The notes beneath the pieces are model-generated. The model searched no databases. It was not told the origin of the DNA and was given only the letters and a program-made list of their open reading frames with translations. The translations under genes were made by a program, and so were the position numbers. A DNA stretch of 64,000 nucleotides, from positions 117,741 through 181,740 of the forward strand of contig JABCPU010000106.1 in assembly GCA_016800925.1 (NCBI GenBank), read 5' to 3'. Shown piece after piece: positions 22,996-33,198 of this stretch. This DNA comes from Suillus spraguei. Lineage: Eukaryota > Basidiomycota > Agaricomycetes > Boletales > Suillaceae. The first letter of the stretch is position 1. Each line of letters starts with the position of its first letter.

Positions 22996-24249
22996 ATGGA
23001 AGCTCAGACTCCATATCTACGTCTCCTAGCTGCTGGCTCCAACGCTCGCGGTCAGCTAGCCAACGGCTCTGATGACGATTCACATACTTTCAAAGAGTGC
23101 CGTTTCATGAGCTGCATAGAGGGCACGCTTCCTCCCAATACGCTTGGGATCTTGCAGCTTGCGACTGGAGCAAACCACACTCTCGCATTGTTGGAGTTTA
23201 GTGATGACAGAAGGGAGCTTTGGGGTTGTGGAGACGGAAGCAAAGGACAGCTAGGTCCTGAATACACGGGACATTTGACAGAATTCACGCCGATCAGCAT
23301 GCCCTTGTATGACACTTATGCTTCTAAAGGATATACCTGTTGTCTCATCGCTTCCGCTTGGGAGACATCATATCTTGTTTTGAAATCACCTTCCAGACCA
23401 GATGTGGTCATCTCCATGGGCTCGAATGACTTTGGAGCACTCGGCGTGGGCACCAAACAAGCTACGGCGACTCCAGGAGTCGTTTCATTTGATCACCTCA
23501 CTATCGATGGACGCTCTATCAACCCCAGTCAACTCATCGTCGAGTCCATTGTTGCAGGACCTCGTCATGTCGTACTTCACGTGCGAGATATTCTCATTAA
23601 TGAGCATATACTTATTGGCTGGGGTTTAGCCAGACATGGTCAATTAGGTGACACGAAGGTCACGAACTATGAGCGCCCTCATATCATTTCTCTCGATATG
23701 TCTCCAGATCCGGTGCAAACTTGTTCTCTCGGTCTCCAACACACCGTCGTCTGCCACCAATCGGGGCGGACAACAGCCTTTGGATCTAATCAGAAAGGGC
23801 AACTCCATGGGATGGATGCTTGGGGGCGTGTTCGACAGGTTGGGTGCACGTGGAATGGGACGTACCTTCACAGAGACGACGATGAAAATACCCTTGTATC
23901 GACGGGAAGTAATGGCCATGGTCAACTCGGTCGGGAGTCGCAGGTCGAGGAGGACGGGGTTACTGTCGGGCTGGTTGAATTTACCTCATCCCACGATGGC
24001 AAATTGCCTTCACCGAGATACTTCGCTTGTGGCAGCGAACATGTCATAGCGGCGATCTCTCCGTCTGGCTCGTCGGACATTGAAGTTTGGGGATGGGGAT
24101 GGAACGAGCACGGTAACTTGGGGTTGGACCATACAGATGATGTGCCGAAACCCATCAAGATTTGGCCAGCAAGAGGACACGCACTGGATGGAAGAATTGC
24201 TCGGCTATGGGCTGGAAATGGGACCAGTTGGATATTGTTACAAACATAA
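22996..24249 (+). CDS. ATS1: RCC1-repeat beta-propeller protein, ATS1-like
   Basis: A single uninterrupted frame of 417 codons from ATG 22996. Seven RCC1-type blades are visible: GSNARGQLANG, GCGDGSKGQLG, GSNDFGALGVG, GWGLARHGQLGD, FGSNQKGQLHG, GSNGHGQLGRE and GWGWNEHGNLGLD. Length and the absence of extra domains fit fungal Ats1/alpha-tubulin suppressor proteins, which in yeast associate with Kti11/Dph3 in tRNA wobble-uridine and diphthamide modification, rather than the Ran exchange factor itself, which is longer and carries a nuclear N-terminus. The assignment to Ats1 rests on general resemblance. It converges with the dehydrogenase gene, with 232 bp between the stop codons. Confidence 0.82.
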   Translation: MEAQTPYLRLLAAGSNARGQLANGSDDDSHTFKECRFMSCIEGTLPPNTLGILQLATGANHTLALLEFSDDRRELWGCGDGSKGQLGPEYTGHLTEFTPISMPLYDTYASKGYTCCLIASAWETSYLVLKSPSRPDVVISMGSNDFGALGVGTKQATATPGVVSFDHLTIDGRSINPSQLIVESIVAGPRHVVLHVRDILINEHILIGWGLARHGQLGDTKVTNYERPHIISLDMSPDPVQTCSLGLQHTVVCHQSGRTTAFGSNQKGQLHGMDAWGRVRQVGCTWNGTYLHRDDDENTLVSTGSNGHGQLGRESQVEEDGVTVGLVEFTSSHDGKLPSPRYFACGSEHVIAAISPSGSSDIEVWGWGWNEHGNLGLDHTDDVPKPIKIWPARGHALDGRIARLWAGNGTSWILLQT

Positions 24250-24481
24250 TATACAGCTATGCTGAAACGCAATGTATGTGGGACAGAAAGACAGCCAACT
24301 GTTGAAGATGCAGGTCAGAGCAGGCTAATCATCGACGCATCCACTGAATGTAATGCGTTGTTGACTCTTGTTGGGTTCTTCAACCTATGATATCCTGCCT
24401 CACACCTCCCACATGTCACCCTAAGCCCCGCCCTCCGCATCAGCACCACAATGCATTCACGCAAACACACGACTCACGAGA

Positions 24482-25594
24482 CTAGTGCTCATAATGAAGC
24501 TTCGTACTCCACAACAGCTCACCCTGCAGACGCCCAATCTTTGCATGCATACCCTCCAGTGTGCTCATGCCCGTATGTATGCTCACGAGGCCTGGAATCC
24601 TCTCTTGCATACACTTGGGTACGTCTTCATCGTCCATCCGCGTTACCGACCAAATGCGCTTCGTCACCGACTCAACATCATCTGGCACATCGCTCTTTAA
24701 AAACGCATCAAATCCAGCACGAAACTTCGTTGTTGTGGCTGTTGGTTCCGATGCATACAGTGCTGGTGGCTCTAGTATCTCACTTGATAAAATTGGCGTG
24801 CGCGTCCAACCTGGGTGGACACTTACAAACTGTATGACCACTCAGTATTTAGGGTTCGACGATTGCTATCTATGTCACTCTTCAGATGCTCACCCGAATG
24901 TTCCAAGCGGGAAGGACTTCCTGTGCCAGGGCTTCGGTGAATGCGTCCAAGGCTGAAAGGTGGTGAGTCAAAATTGCAGTCTGCCACGAGCGATATTACC
25001 TGCTTTCCTATGAACACAGAATGCTTTAGCGACGCTTGACTAGTAAAATAGCACCATCCCACTCACGTAGCGCTATAGAACCCGATCAGCGGGCTCCCCG
25101 TGGTCGCTGCCGAGCTCGATACTTGGACCAGTATTCCCCCAGCGCCCTTCGGATTCACTTCTCTAAAGAATCTCACCGCCTCAAGGCTTACTGTCACTGC
25201 GCCCCAAAAATTGACATCCATCATCGTCCTAGCACGGTCCATTGATATTCCCTCTAGCTCGTGGTAGATTCCCTGCCCCGCATTGTTATACACGACGTCG
25301 ACATGTCCAAAGGCGTCCTTGGCCTGTGTAAAAACCAATTTGACCTGCTCCTCGTTAGTCACATCTAGCGGGAGTACTAATAGCTGGGTGCACGGGTATT
25401 TAGCAACGAGGTCGTCGAGAGCGGAGGGCTTGCGCAAAGTTGCCACCGCAATCCCTCCATTGAGGAGGACCTGTTCTACCATCGCTCTGCCGAACCCAGA
25501 GGAAGAACCGGTAACTAGGAGCGGTCAGTGACCTGCACGCTGAGGAGTTGCATGTCAACTTACTCAGCCAAACTCGAGGAGTAGATTGTGCCAT
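24482..25594 (-). CDS. Short-chain dehydrogenase/reductase, intact, five exons including an 8-nt exon
   Basis: Minus-strand exons 25594-25564, 25514-25067, 25007-25000, 24952-24894 and 24829-24482 join to 297 residues. Introns are 49, 59, 47 and 64 bp. The nucleotide-binding turn is TGSSSGFG (residues 12-19, created across the first splice). NNAG follows in YNNAGQGIY, then the catalytic serine region (VSSSAA) and YSATK, with Y157 in exon 2 and K161 encoded by the 8-nt exon GAAAGCAG. Without that exon the enzyme loses both its active lysine and its frame. This is a classical NAD(P)H-dependent SDR acting on an unknown alcohol or ketone. No targeting signal is seen. Confidence 0.88.
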
Positions 25595-25812
25595 GATTAG
25601 TTAGGTTAATTGTGTCACTGAATTGGTGATCGATCGATTGATAGCGATCTGACAGACAAAACGTGGGGCCAAGATGCCATTCGAGCTCCCACGATCCTAA
25701 AGGTTCCACCTCCGCGGCGCGACTGAACATCATGCTGTTCCTGAGAAAATTTATGATTACATAAAATACAATACACAATACAACGGATAATTCTAACGAG
25801 TCCACCACCCGT
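25595..25812. other. Upstream region of the dehydrogenase gene
   Basis: AT-rich 5' flank with no clear TATA box placed relative to the start codon. Confidence 0.4.
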
Positions 25813-25861
25813 TGTGCCTTCGGCACAGGAAGCAAAAGGAGTGCTTCGCACTCCTTTTGCT
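25813..25861. repeat. Double hairpin with identical TTC loops
   Basis: Two perfect hairpins sit 3 bp apart. The first is TGTGCC-TTC-GGCACA (25813-25827). The second has 14-bp arms AGCAAAAGGAGTGC with loop TTC (25831-25861). The following 220 bp are unusually AT-rich. Compact double hairpins are known as mobile elements in some fungal mitochondrial genomes, but origin here is unknown. Confidence 0.75.
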
Positions 25862-25889
25862 CCCTGGCTAAGGCTTCATCCTAATAATT
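25849..25889 (+). repeat. Short dispersed repeat, copy 1
   Basis: CACTCC-TTTGCTCCCTGGC followed by a C-TCATCCTAATAATT tail matches 26825-26866 with a few changes. The two copies flank the 7-bp satellite. Confidence 0.6.
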
Positions 25890-26130
25890 ATCTTTAATAA
25901 TGATAATAGGTCTTGAAATAAATTATAACTTTAACCAATATTTTGAGAGAAGTAAAAGTACCACATCACCATCTTTGTGAGTTTATTGCCCATCTCATCC
26001 TCATGTCATTGCATTTGATTTTGATTTTTTTAAAATTATTTACTGCAAACTATTAACTTGAATAATTCTTTTGTGTCAAGTTTTGATAGGGGGCAACAGT
26101 ATTAAGTTGTCACACAACAAAATCATGCAA

Positions 26131-26251
26131 GTGTCCCATCTCCTGTCTCCCATCTCCTGTTACTGGTCTCCTGTCTCTCATTCCCTCTTACCAGTCTGCT
26201 GTCTCCCATCTTGTGTCTACCAATCTCCCATCTCCCATCTTGTGTCTCCCA

Positions 26252-26282
<31 letters not shown>

Positions 26283-26293
26283 TGTGTCTCCCA

Positions 26294-26324
<31 letters not shown>

Positions 26325-26349
26325 TCCGTCTCCCGTCTCCTGTCTCCCA

Positions 26350-26380
<31 letters not shown>

Positions 26381-26508
26381 TCCGTCTCCCGTCTCCCGTC
26401 TCCCGTCTCCCGTCTCCGTCTCCCGTCTCCCGTCTCCCGTCTCCCGTCTCCCGTCTCCCGTCTCCCGTCTCCCGTCTCCCGTCTCCCGTCTCCCGTCTCC
26501 CGTCTCCC

Positions 26509-26550
<42 letters not shown>

Positions 26551-26596
26551 GTCTCCCGTCTCCCGTCTCCCGTCTCCCATCTCCCATCTCCCATGC
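26131..26596. repeat. Satellite of a 7-bp unit (TCTCCCG and variants)
   Basis: About 66 units of CCCGTCT with variants CCTGTCT, CCCATCT, TCCGTCT and TTGTGTC. The left half has a higher-order pattern (a 42-bp block CCCATCT-TGTGTCT-CCCATCT-CCTGTCT x3 occurs twice, then changes). The right half is nearly pure CCCGTCT with one 6-bp unit near 26412. Because 7 is not a multiple of 3 and the unit has no stop, several frames on both strands stay open for 120-200 codons. These are not genes. The minus strand reads (GGGAGAC)n, a G-quadruplex-prone motif. Confidence 0.95.
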
Positions 26597-26824
26597 CTTC
26601 ATTCTCTCCTCCCCATGCTCTTCTGTCCCCCCATCTCTGTTTTCACATGACAAAGTTCAGTTCTTTGATAGCCAAAATATAATCAATGTAAGAGAAATCT
26701 ATCAGAAGATTTGTCCTGAGGGTGGGGGAGGACACTTCCAGCCTGCTGGCAACTTCCAACCTGGTACCCTCCTTTTTTGCTTTCCACTTTTTTGCACTCC
26801 TTTTTGACTTCACTTTTGGCTTCA

Positions 26825-26866
26825 CACTCCCTTTGGCTCCCTGGCCTCAGCTCCATCCTAATAATT
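26825..26866 (+). repeat. Short dispersed repeat, copy 2
   Basis: Second copy of the 25849-25889 segment (CACTCCCTTTGGCTCCCTGG, then C-CCATCCTAATAATT). Confidence 0.6.
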
Positions 26867-27087
26867 TGGTTTTACCCCCCATGGCAGCTAAGCAGTCACA
26901 TGACCAAATCACGCCATCACACAATCACACAATGGGACAACAGTCGGCACTCGAAAAAACCACGCGAGAAATTAAGCAAGCTAACCGAAACGCACGCGAG
27001 CATAAGCGAAAACCACATGGCCCTACGTGAAAGCCACGCAAGCTAGCGACAACTTTCCCACCTGTTCTCCCTTTCTTCTTAGATGAG

Positions 27088-27092
27088 AAACC
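27088..27092. repeat. Target-site duplication of A1 (AAACC), left
   Basis: AAACC directly precedes the LTR and is repeated at 34703-34707. Confidence 0.9.
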
Positions 27093-27567
27093 TGTTACGA
27101 ACTGGGGTGGCGTCACCAGCGACAGTGAAAATACACAGACGGTCTGCTGGGAGTTCTTACAATGTTCAAAAGAGAACAAGGTGAAAGTACTAGGAACGCG
27201 TTCCAAGTACGATCAAGGGTTCAGCCTCAAAGACAAGTCTAAGAGGTATCCGCGAGAATAAAGACTAAGGCTAAGGAGTGCTTAGACTTAGAGATGATTC
27301 AAGACGACTTAGGTTGGAGACCTAAGCGAAGGAGATTCCAGGTAAAACCCAGTAAGATTAAAGTAGGGAATCTACTACAAGTACACTGTGCTTAAATAGG
27401 CCAATATGTGCGCACAGACCAAGAGAGACGTGGGAATGTAAGTGCGTATCCAAAGAAGGAAGGCAACTATAGTACAGATGCGTTGAGCATATGAGTCAGA
27501 GTCATGTTATGTAATATACATGGTAAATGAGATAGGAAAATGAATAGGGGCACGTACGATTGTAACA
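27093..27567 (-). repeat. A1 3' LTR (475 bp)
   Basis: TGTTACGAAC...TTGTAACA on the plus strand, with TG...CA ends. By eye it is identical to 34228-34702. Confidence 0.95.
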
Positions 27568-27579
27568 TTACCCCCTTTT
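27568..27579 (-). other. A1 polypurine tract
   Basis: On the sense strand AAAAGGGGGTAA directly precedes the 3' LTR, the usual plus-strand primer for Ty3/gypsy elements. The same tract is kept in A2, A3 and A4. Confidence 0.75.
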
Positions 27580-27598
27580 ATACGTAAAGTCACCGGCT

Positions 27599-29062
27599 TT
27601 ACACATCTTGATTCGCATAGTAGACGGGGTCATCGCTAAACTCGTAGTCTTCATCAGCGAATGATCCGCCATCATATACTTCGCTTCTTCTAGACCAGCG
27701 CGACGCTTAGAGTCCCTCCTTTTCTCTGCACGAATGTGTTCGTCGTCAAGCTGCTTTTCCCAAGCATGAAGTGCGTCGTAAAATCCTTCATCTTTCCAAG
27801 TTAACCCAAAGGGCGGAGGCCCAACTCGGTCAGGACATAGAGGGATAAATGAGTGGGCGACCAATATCTGCAAACCTTGCACTGATACTCCGCGCAGTTC
27901 TTTTGGCGATGTCCTAGTAATCCACAGACCCGGCACTTCATGTTCTCGTCAGGGTTAGAAGAAACTTGCGTAAGGGAGACGGGGAAATGATGGGCGTAGG
28001 ACTGGTGGATCTGCGCGTTCTTTCCCTTCTTCTTCGTCATACGTTTTAAGGCAAGGGTGTTCTGCCGTTTAAGCTGCGCCTGTTGAGCAGAGGATAAAGT
28101 GTATGCTGATATAGGGAGATCCGGTGTGACTTCTCGTTCGGCAGCCGCAATGAGTTCGGTGGATGAAGAGGGAGATGTGATACCGAAGTCTTTTACTAAG
28201 ACTGGTGAAACGGGATCCATAGGGCCGAATGACGATGGGATAGACATGGGAGGGTGTATATGAAGATCACGTAGTCGAGGGCCGAGGGTGACCAACTCAG
28301 TGGCGGAGATACCTAGCAGTTTAGCGGCCTCATACTGTTCCTCTGTGCAGGTTCATATAGCCATGCTGGGTGTTCATGGGTGACTGTAATCGGGGGCGGT
28401 GAATTTGGTCGTTGAATTGGAGATGGGGTTCGAGGAGATGCAAGGTTTGACTGTGTTTGTTGTAAGTCGGTGATGGCTTCTTCCACTAGATTTCTAGCTG
28501 CTCTGGTTTCAGCAACCGATTGCTGGATCGTTTCAACAACTTTGTCGGTGAGTTGTCCGATCTCTTGGACAGCAGTATATAAGCCAGTAAAGGCGTCAAG
28601 ACTAGAATAAACACGCGAAGATGAGGGTGCTGGAATAGGAAGTGGCGTATCTTCCTGCGGAGAGGGAGGTCGAGCAACGCCTGCTCGACGTTCGGCAATG
28701 ATATGAATAGCTTCTTCAACATCATTTTTAAAAGAGGTGGGAAACAGCAACATAGCGTAAGCACGAATGCGTTTTTGAAGATGTAAGAAGCGGTGTCGGT
28801 AAGTAGCTTCCGTGATATCCTTAGCGGTGACTTCGATGAGTGCTGCGGTACGGATGATGTTGACGAGGAGTAGGGCGGGGAAAGCGCCTCGTTCAGTAAG
28901 AATTCTTTCGATTTCAAGGGCATGTCCCTCGCAAAGGATGGCGGCTTCGATGTAAGAGGAGTTGTCGATTTCTGTGGTGAGGTTTCCGTATTGGTCAGTT
29001 TCAGAATCGGAGTCATTGGTGGCAGCGACGACGGGTGTGATGTAGGCAGTGGGGAAAGACAT
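27599..29062 (-). CDS. A1 ORF3: zinc-knuckle protein downstream of pol (frameshifted)
   Basis: Starts at ATG 29060-29062, 25 nt after the pol stop, and ends at TAA 27599-27601. The N-terminal half (IEAAILCEGHALEIERILTE, HLQKRIRAYAMLLFP, EEAIHIIAERRAGVARPPSP) is helical. A Pro-rich linker, the motif LHIHPPMSIPSSFGPMDPVS, a zinc knuckle CRVCGLLGHRQKNC, a second Cys/His cluster (CKVCRYW-PTHLSLYC), FGLTWKDEGFYDALHAWE and an acidic tail follow. Single-base losses near 28345 (GGG read as GG) and 27850, and others, break the frame here. The A2 copy is open for 443 codons. There is no signal peptide or membrane segment, so it is not an envelope. A nucleic-acid-binding role is inferred from the knuckles. 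Confidence 0.75.
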
Positions 29063-29087
29063 TTCGATGCTGGTAGTTGATCAAGTG

Positions 29088-31119
29088 CTAGTGCGGTTGA
29101 TTGACTGAAAGATAATCAGAGGGGTGTTGCTTCTTATAAGCATTCAAGATTCGAGCGGAGTTCTTCAAGTTCTTTTCTGGGAGCCATTCGTTATCTCCCG
29201 ATGGATATCCTTTCCAGGAAACGAGATATCGTCGGCGATTGCCGGTTCCTTTGTGGGAAAGAATTGCTTCGATTTCATATTCTTCTTCTTCTTCGATGAT
29301 ATCAGGTGGGGGTTCAGGGAAGTTCGGTCCGTGTACGTCTGTTTCGCTATAGGATGATAAGACAGAAGCATGGAACGTAGGGTGAATCTTCCATTGCGGA
29401 GGAAGCTTGAGTGTGAACGTGATGGGTGATAAGACATCGATGATCGGGAAAGGTCCGTATCGTTTCGGTGCCAGTTTCCTGATGGGAGTTTAAGTCTAAG
29501 ATTAGCGGCGGATAGCCAAACCTTATCTCCGATCTTCCATGGGATGTACTTATCTCCTCGGGATCGTTCGGCCATTGTCTGCATAGCAATGTTGTGACAG
29601 GCGATTGCTTCTTCTCTTATCTTCTGCAGAGATCGTACTCGATCTTCTGCTGCGGGGACGGATGAATCCGGGATCAGATGAGGGATAGCGCGTGGTTCAT
29701 ATCCCATCATCAAATAGAAAGGTGATGCATTCCTTGCATCGTGTTTCCGGTGGTTGTGGACGAATTCGGCGATTGGTAAGTGTTCTACCCAATCTTCAGG
29801 GTTGTTGCGACAATAAATGCGTAGATATGTCTCAAGTTCTTGATTGAGCCTTTCCGTCTGACCATCAGTCTGCGGGTGGTAAGCCGTGGATGGAGCGATG
29901 ACGTAGTCAAGAAGTCGGGCAAGTTCCTTTGAGAAGCGAGATAGGAATTGCGGTCCTCGATCCGAGATAACTTTGTCATGGAGTCCAAATCGTCGGTACA
30001 CATGTTTTAAAAATAGCTTGGCCACACCTTCTGATGTGATAGTTTTCAAACAAGGGATAATAATTACCCCCTTCGTAAGGCCATGGTCTACCACGACCAT
30101 GATACTGTCAAAGCCTCCAGAGACAGGGAGGTCAGTGATAAGGTCGACAGAGACTTGGGAGAACGGGCGAACAGCCGACGAAGGAATCGGCGTAAGCGGG
30201 GGACGAACGGGATGAGTATCCGCTTTCATTTGCTGACAAAGGGCGCAACCCTCAACGTATTTCCGAATATAAGAGCCCATTGCAGGCCACCAGGCTTCTC
30301 GTTTTACGAGTTCTTCAGTTTTGAATCTACCGGGGTGTCCCGCGGTAGGATGATCATGATACCGTTTCAGGATATCGGAGCGATGCGCCGGTGAAATGTA
30401 AGCGCGATTTTTAAAATAGAGGACGTTCTCCTCAATTTTCCAATCGGAAAGTGCCGATTTCATAGGGGGAAGGCATACGCCATCAAGGGCATCAGACGCC
30501 GTCTTGAAGACAGGGTCGTCGAGGGGGTCAGAGGATGACAGCACATCCTTCAAATCGGTGTCAATAAGACGAACGAATAGAGCGTCAGGGAGGAGGGTCT
30601 GGTCCTCGTTATCGTCTTTGCCAGAGTCATAATCAGGCCGGCGGGATAGTGCATCAGGTACTGCTAATTTAGTACCTGCAACATGATGCAGTTCAATGTC
30701 GTAAATAGACAAAATCAATTGCCAACGTGCTTGGCGACGGGTGAGCTTTTGTGCACTTCTAAAGTACAGAAGGTTCTTATGGTCGGTGAATACCAGGACG
30801 GGGTGCGGGTTTCCTTCGAGATAATGACGCCATTCGTTCAATGCCCGGATCACGGCAAGGAGTTCCCGATCAAAGATCTGGTAATTTCGTTCTGCGGGGT
30901 TCAAGGACTGAGAGAGGTATGCACATGGGTGATAAACACCATTCTCATCAGTCTGTAGGAGAACTCCGCCGGTTGCTACGAGCGAAGCGTCGGTAGCAAT
31001 GGCAAATTGCCGGGAAGGATCAGGGTTACGGAGTACCGGTTGGGAAGTGAAGCGTCGTTTCAATTTGTCGAAGGTGTCCATACATTCGGTTGACCATTCA
31101 AAGGCCTTATCTTTCTTTG
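29088..31119 (-). CDS. A1 pol, C-terminal part: RNase H, integrase, chromodomain
   Basis: The sense frame opens with RNase H (IATDASLVATGGVLL, YQIFDRELLAV, TDHKNL). It continues with the integrase zinc finger (HDHPTAGHPG...CALCQQ) and the integrase core D, D, E (VDLITDLP, VISDRGPQF, QTERLNQELE), and should end in the chromodomain (IEAILSHKGTGNRRRYLVSW) and a TAG at 29088-29090. As read, one T is missing at about 29473 (LPS-KLAPKRYG), so the chromodomain falls in another frame. A second loss at about 31130 separates this part from the reverse transcriptase (IARPLIDL). The chromodomain marks the element as a chromovirus, a clade whose integrases are thought to recognise modified histones. Confidence 0.85.
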
Positions 31120-32326
31120 TTAAATCGATAAGGGGTCTGCGATGTCAGAATAGTGGGAGATGAATGTGCGGTAGAAGTTGCAAAAACCAAGGAATGACCG
31201 AACATCTTTTACAGATTTCGGAGTTGGCCATTCGGAGATTCCCGCGGTCTTGGCGGTGTCCATAGCAACTTGTCCGGGGCGAATTATCATTCCGAGGTAT
31301 TCCACTTCTTCTGCATCAAAGGTGCATTTCTCCGGTTTCAAGAATAAGTGTTCTTTTCGTATTTTCATCAACACTCGTCTAGTTCGTTCACGGTGTTCAG
31401 CCATTGTCGTAGAGAAAATCAGGATATCGTCCATGTAGATAACCATCCATCCTTCATTGATTTCTTGTTGAAAGGTGCGATTCATGTATGCTTGAAAAGT
31501 TGCTGGGGAATTGCAGAGGCCAAAGAACATGACGTTCGGTTCAAAGAGGCCGAATTCCGTGGTAAAAGCAGCTTTCCACCGATCATCAGGATGGATGCGA
31601 ATGTTGTTATAACCGGACCGAATATCCATTTTCGTAAAGAACTGTGCATTATGAAGACGTGCGACAAGGGAAATAGGGAGTGGGAGCGGATATGCGTTCT
31701 TGACTGTCCAATCATTGATGTAGCGATAATCTTGACAGGGACGCAGTTCACCGCTCTTCTTTCCCACAAAGAAGAAGCCACTGGCTTGGGGTGACTTCGA
31801 TTCTGAGATAAAGCCTTTCGCAACGTTTTCATCGATAAACGTTTTGACAGCAGCGCGTTCTTTTTCCGATAGCGGGTAAACCTTAGACGTACGAGGGATA
31901 AAACCGGGTTTGGTGTCAATCCGATGATCGATACCAGGGCGTTCGGGGGTAGTTTGTTCAGTCCATCTTTAGCAAAAACGTCTGCGAAGTCGTGTAGATA
32001 GCCTGGGACCAATTCTTCGAAGGATTTCTTTTTCTTTTCCTTCTCATCCGTGGCGAATTCCTGAGCTTTATTACTGTATTTCGAGGAGGAGGGACTGTGG
32101 AGTAGTTGGAGGATTGTTCAAGTTGAGAAGTTCCATCACGTGTTAAGGGCGTATCCATGGATAGTTCTTCAATGATTCTCATGCTAATCCCGTCGGTATC
32201 GTACTCCACAAGGAAATCTCCATCTCCTAGTTCGTATGAGGAAATTTCGCGTACTTCTGGTGCATGCCAGACGTCGTTCATAGTGTCGAATTGGTCATCA
32301 TCCTCGGTTGGAATCAACGAGGGCAC
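31120..32326 (-). CDS. A1 pol, reverse transcriptase part (frameshifted)
   Basis: Contains [45 protein letters not shown], the catalytic YMDDIL and the [12 protein letters not shown] thumb. Upstream the sense frame holds the linker [19 protein letters not shown]. Against A2, one G is missing in a G run at 31945-31950 (PPERPSIDH in A2) and one at about 32085, so the linker and RT sit in different frames. Confidence 0.85.
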
Positions 32327-33198
32327 GGGTTCTTCTTTATCGGGGATTTCTTCGATTGAAGCTGAAAGAGTTTTCGGAGGAACGAAGAATTTGGATAATT
32401 TCGGTACGTTGGTGTTTCGTCCTGGGAGTTCTTCTTCCGTTTCCTCTTTCCGTGTTTCTGTTCTTCTATTGGCCGTTGCTCAATAGGTTCTTGTCCGACC
32501 CGATGTTCGGGTTCGTCTTCATTCTTGCGCTTTTCTGCGCGAGGGATGGGTGACACTGCTCGTGGAAGTTGTACACGTGGAGTGGGTTCTGCAGTACGTG
32601 GCATTCGTAGTTCTGGTTCCGGGTTTTCAGGGGTCTCAATGAAGGGTTTCGGGAGACGGGAATGTCGCCACCGATTATGATCGAAGAGTTGAGGCAACCC
32701 GTTCTTCTTTCGATCTTTGTCCAGATCGATTTCGATCTCGTCTGATTTCTCTGTCCTTGAAAGGACAAGCGTTTCAGCAGCCCAATCTATAATTGGGTTC
32801 ATTGCTCGTAACCAAGGAATTCCAAGGAGGATTTGATCTCTCCTTCCGAGTTTGGTGATATTGAATTTTCCATACATGGTTCGATCGTCAATTTTGACCA
32901 CTAGGAGGCAGTAATGCGTGATTGGCCCTCCTTTTATGAGAGTTCCATCTGCCGTTGTAACTCGAAATGGTTCCTTGAGTTTTCGTCGTGTGATTTGATG
33001 GAGTTTCACAAACTCTTCTGAGATGAATGTTCCTGCTGCTCCGGAATCGATAACAGCGGTAGTGTCGACGGATTTCAAACGAGTACGCGAGTGGAGGGTG
33101 ATTGGGACACGAAGTTCTTTTCTTTCACCTACAGCGCGTACAAGTCTTAGTATTACATTGGGAGAAACATACGTCGAGTCTTTGTTTCTCCAAGTCAA
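32314..33198 (-). CDS. A1 pol, protease part
   Basis: Sense frame with the retropepsin active site VIDSGAAGTFISEEF, the flap-region ITHYCLLVVKID and ILLGIPWLRAMNPIIDW. It follows gag in the minus-one frame: the gag stop lies in GATTTTTGA and protease reading continues as FLTWRNKD. A long charged linker follows, then the reverse transcriptase. Confidence 0.85.
   Translation of the reverse strand: MTWRNKDSTYVSPNVILRLVRAVGERKELRVPITLHSRTRLKSVDTTAVIDSGAAGTFISEEFVKLHQITRRKLKEPFRVTTADGTLIKGGPITHYCLLVVKIDDRTMYGKFNITKLGRRDQILLGIPWLRAMNPIIDWAAETLVLSRTEKSDEIEIDLDKDRKKNGLPQLFDHNRWRHSRLPKPFIETPENPEPELRMPRTAEPTPRVQLPRAVSPIPRAEKRKNEDEPEHRVGQEPIEQRPIEEQKHGKRKRKKNSQDETPTYRNYPNSSFLRKLFQLQSKKSPIKKNPCPR

Larger units (their letters stand above)
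26597..27092. other. Repeat-flanked spacer up to the A1 insertion
   Basis: Contains the second dispersed repeat (26825-26866) and C/T-rich sequence. No gene is seen. The last five bases, AAACC, are the A1 target site. Confidence 0.5.

Noticed and set aside
26131..26596. CRISPR array
   Set aside because: Head-to-tail 7-bp units without unique spacers, in a eukaryotic genome.
26071..26807. Five overlapping open frames of 125-203 codons on both strands
   Set aside because: They are translations of the 7-bp satellite. A 7-bp unit without stop codons leaves several frames open and yields a 7-residue periodic peptide in each.
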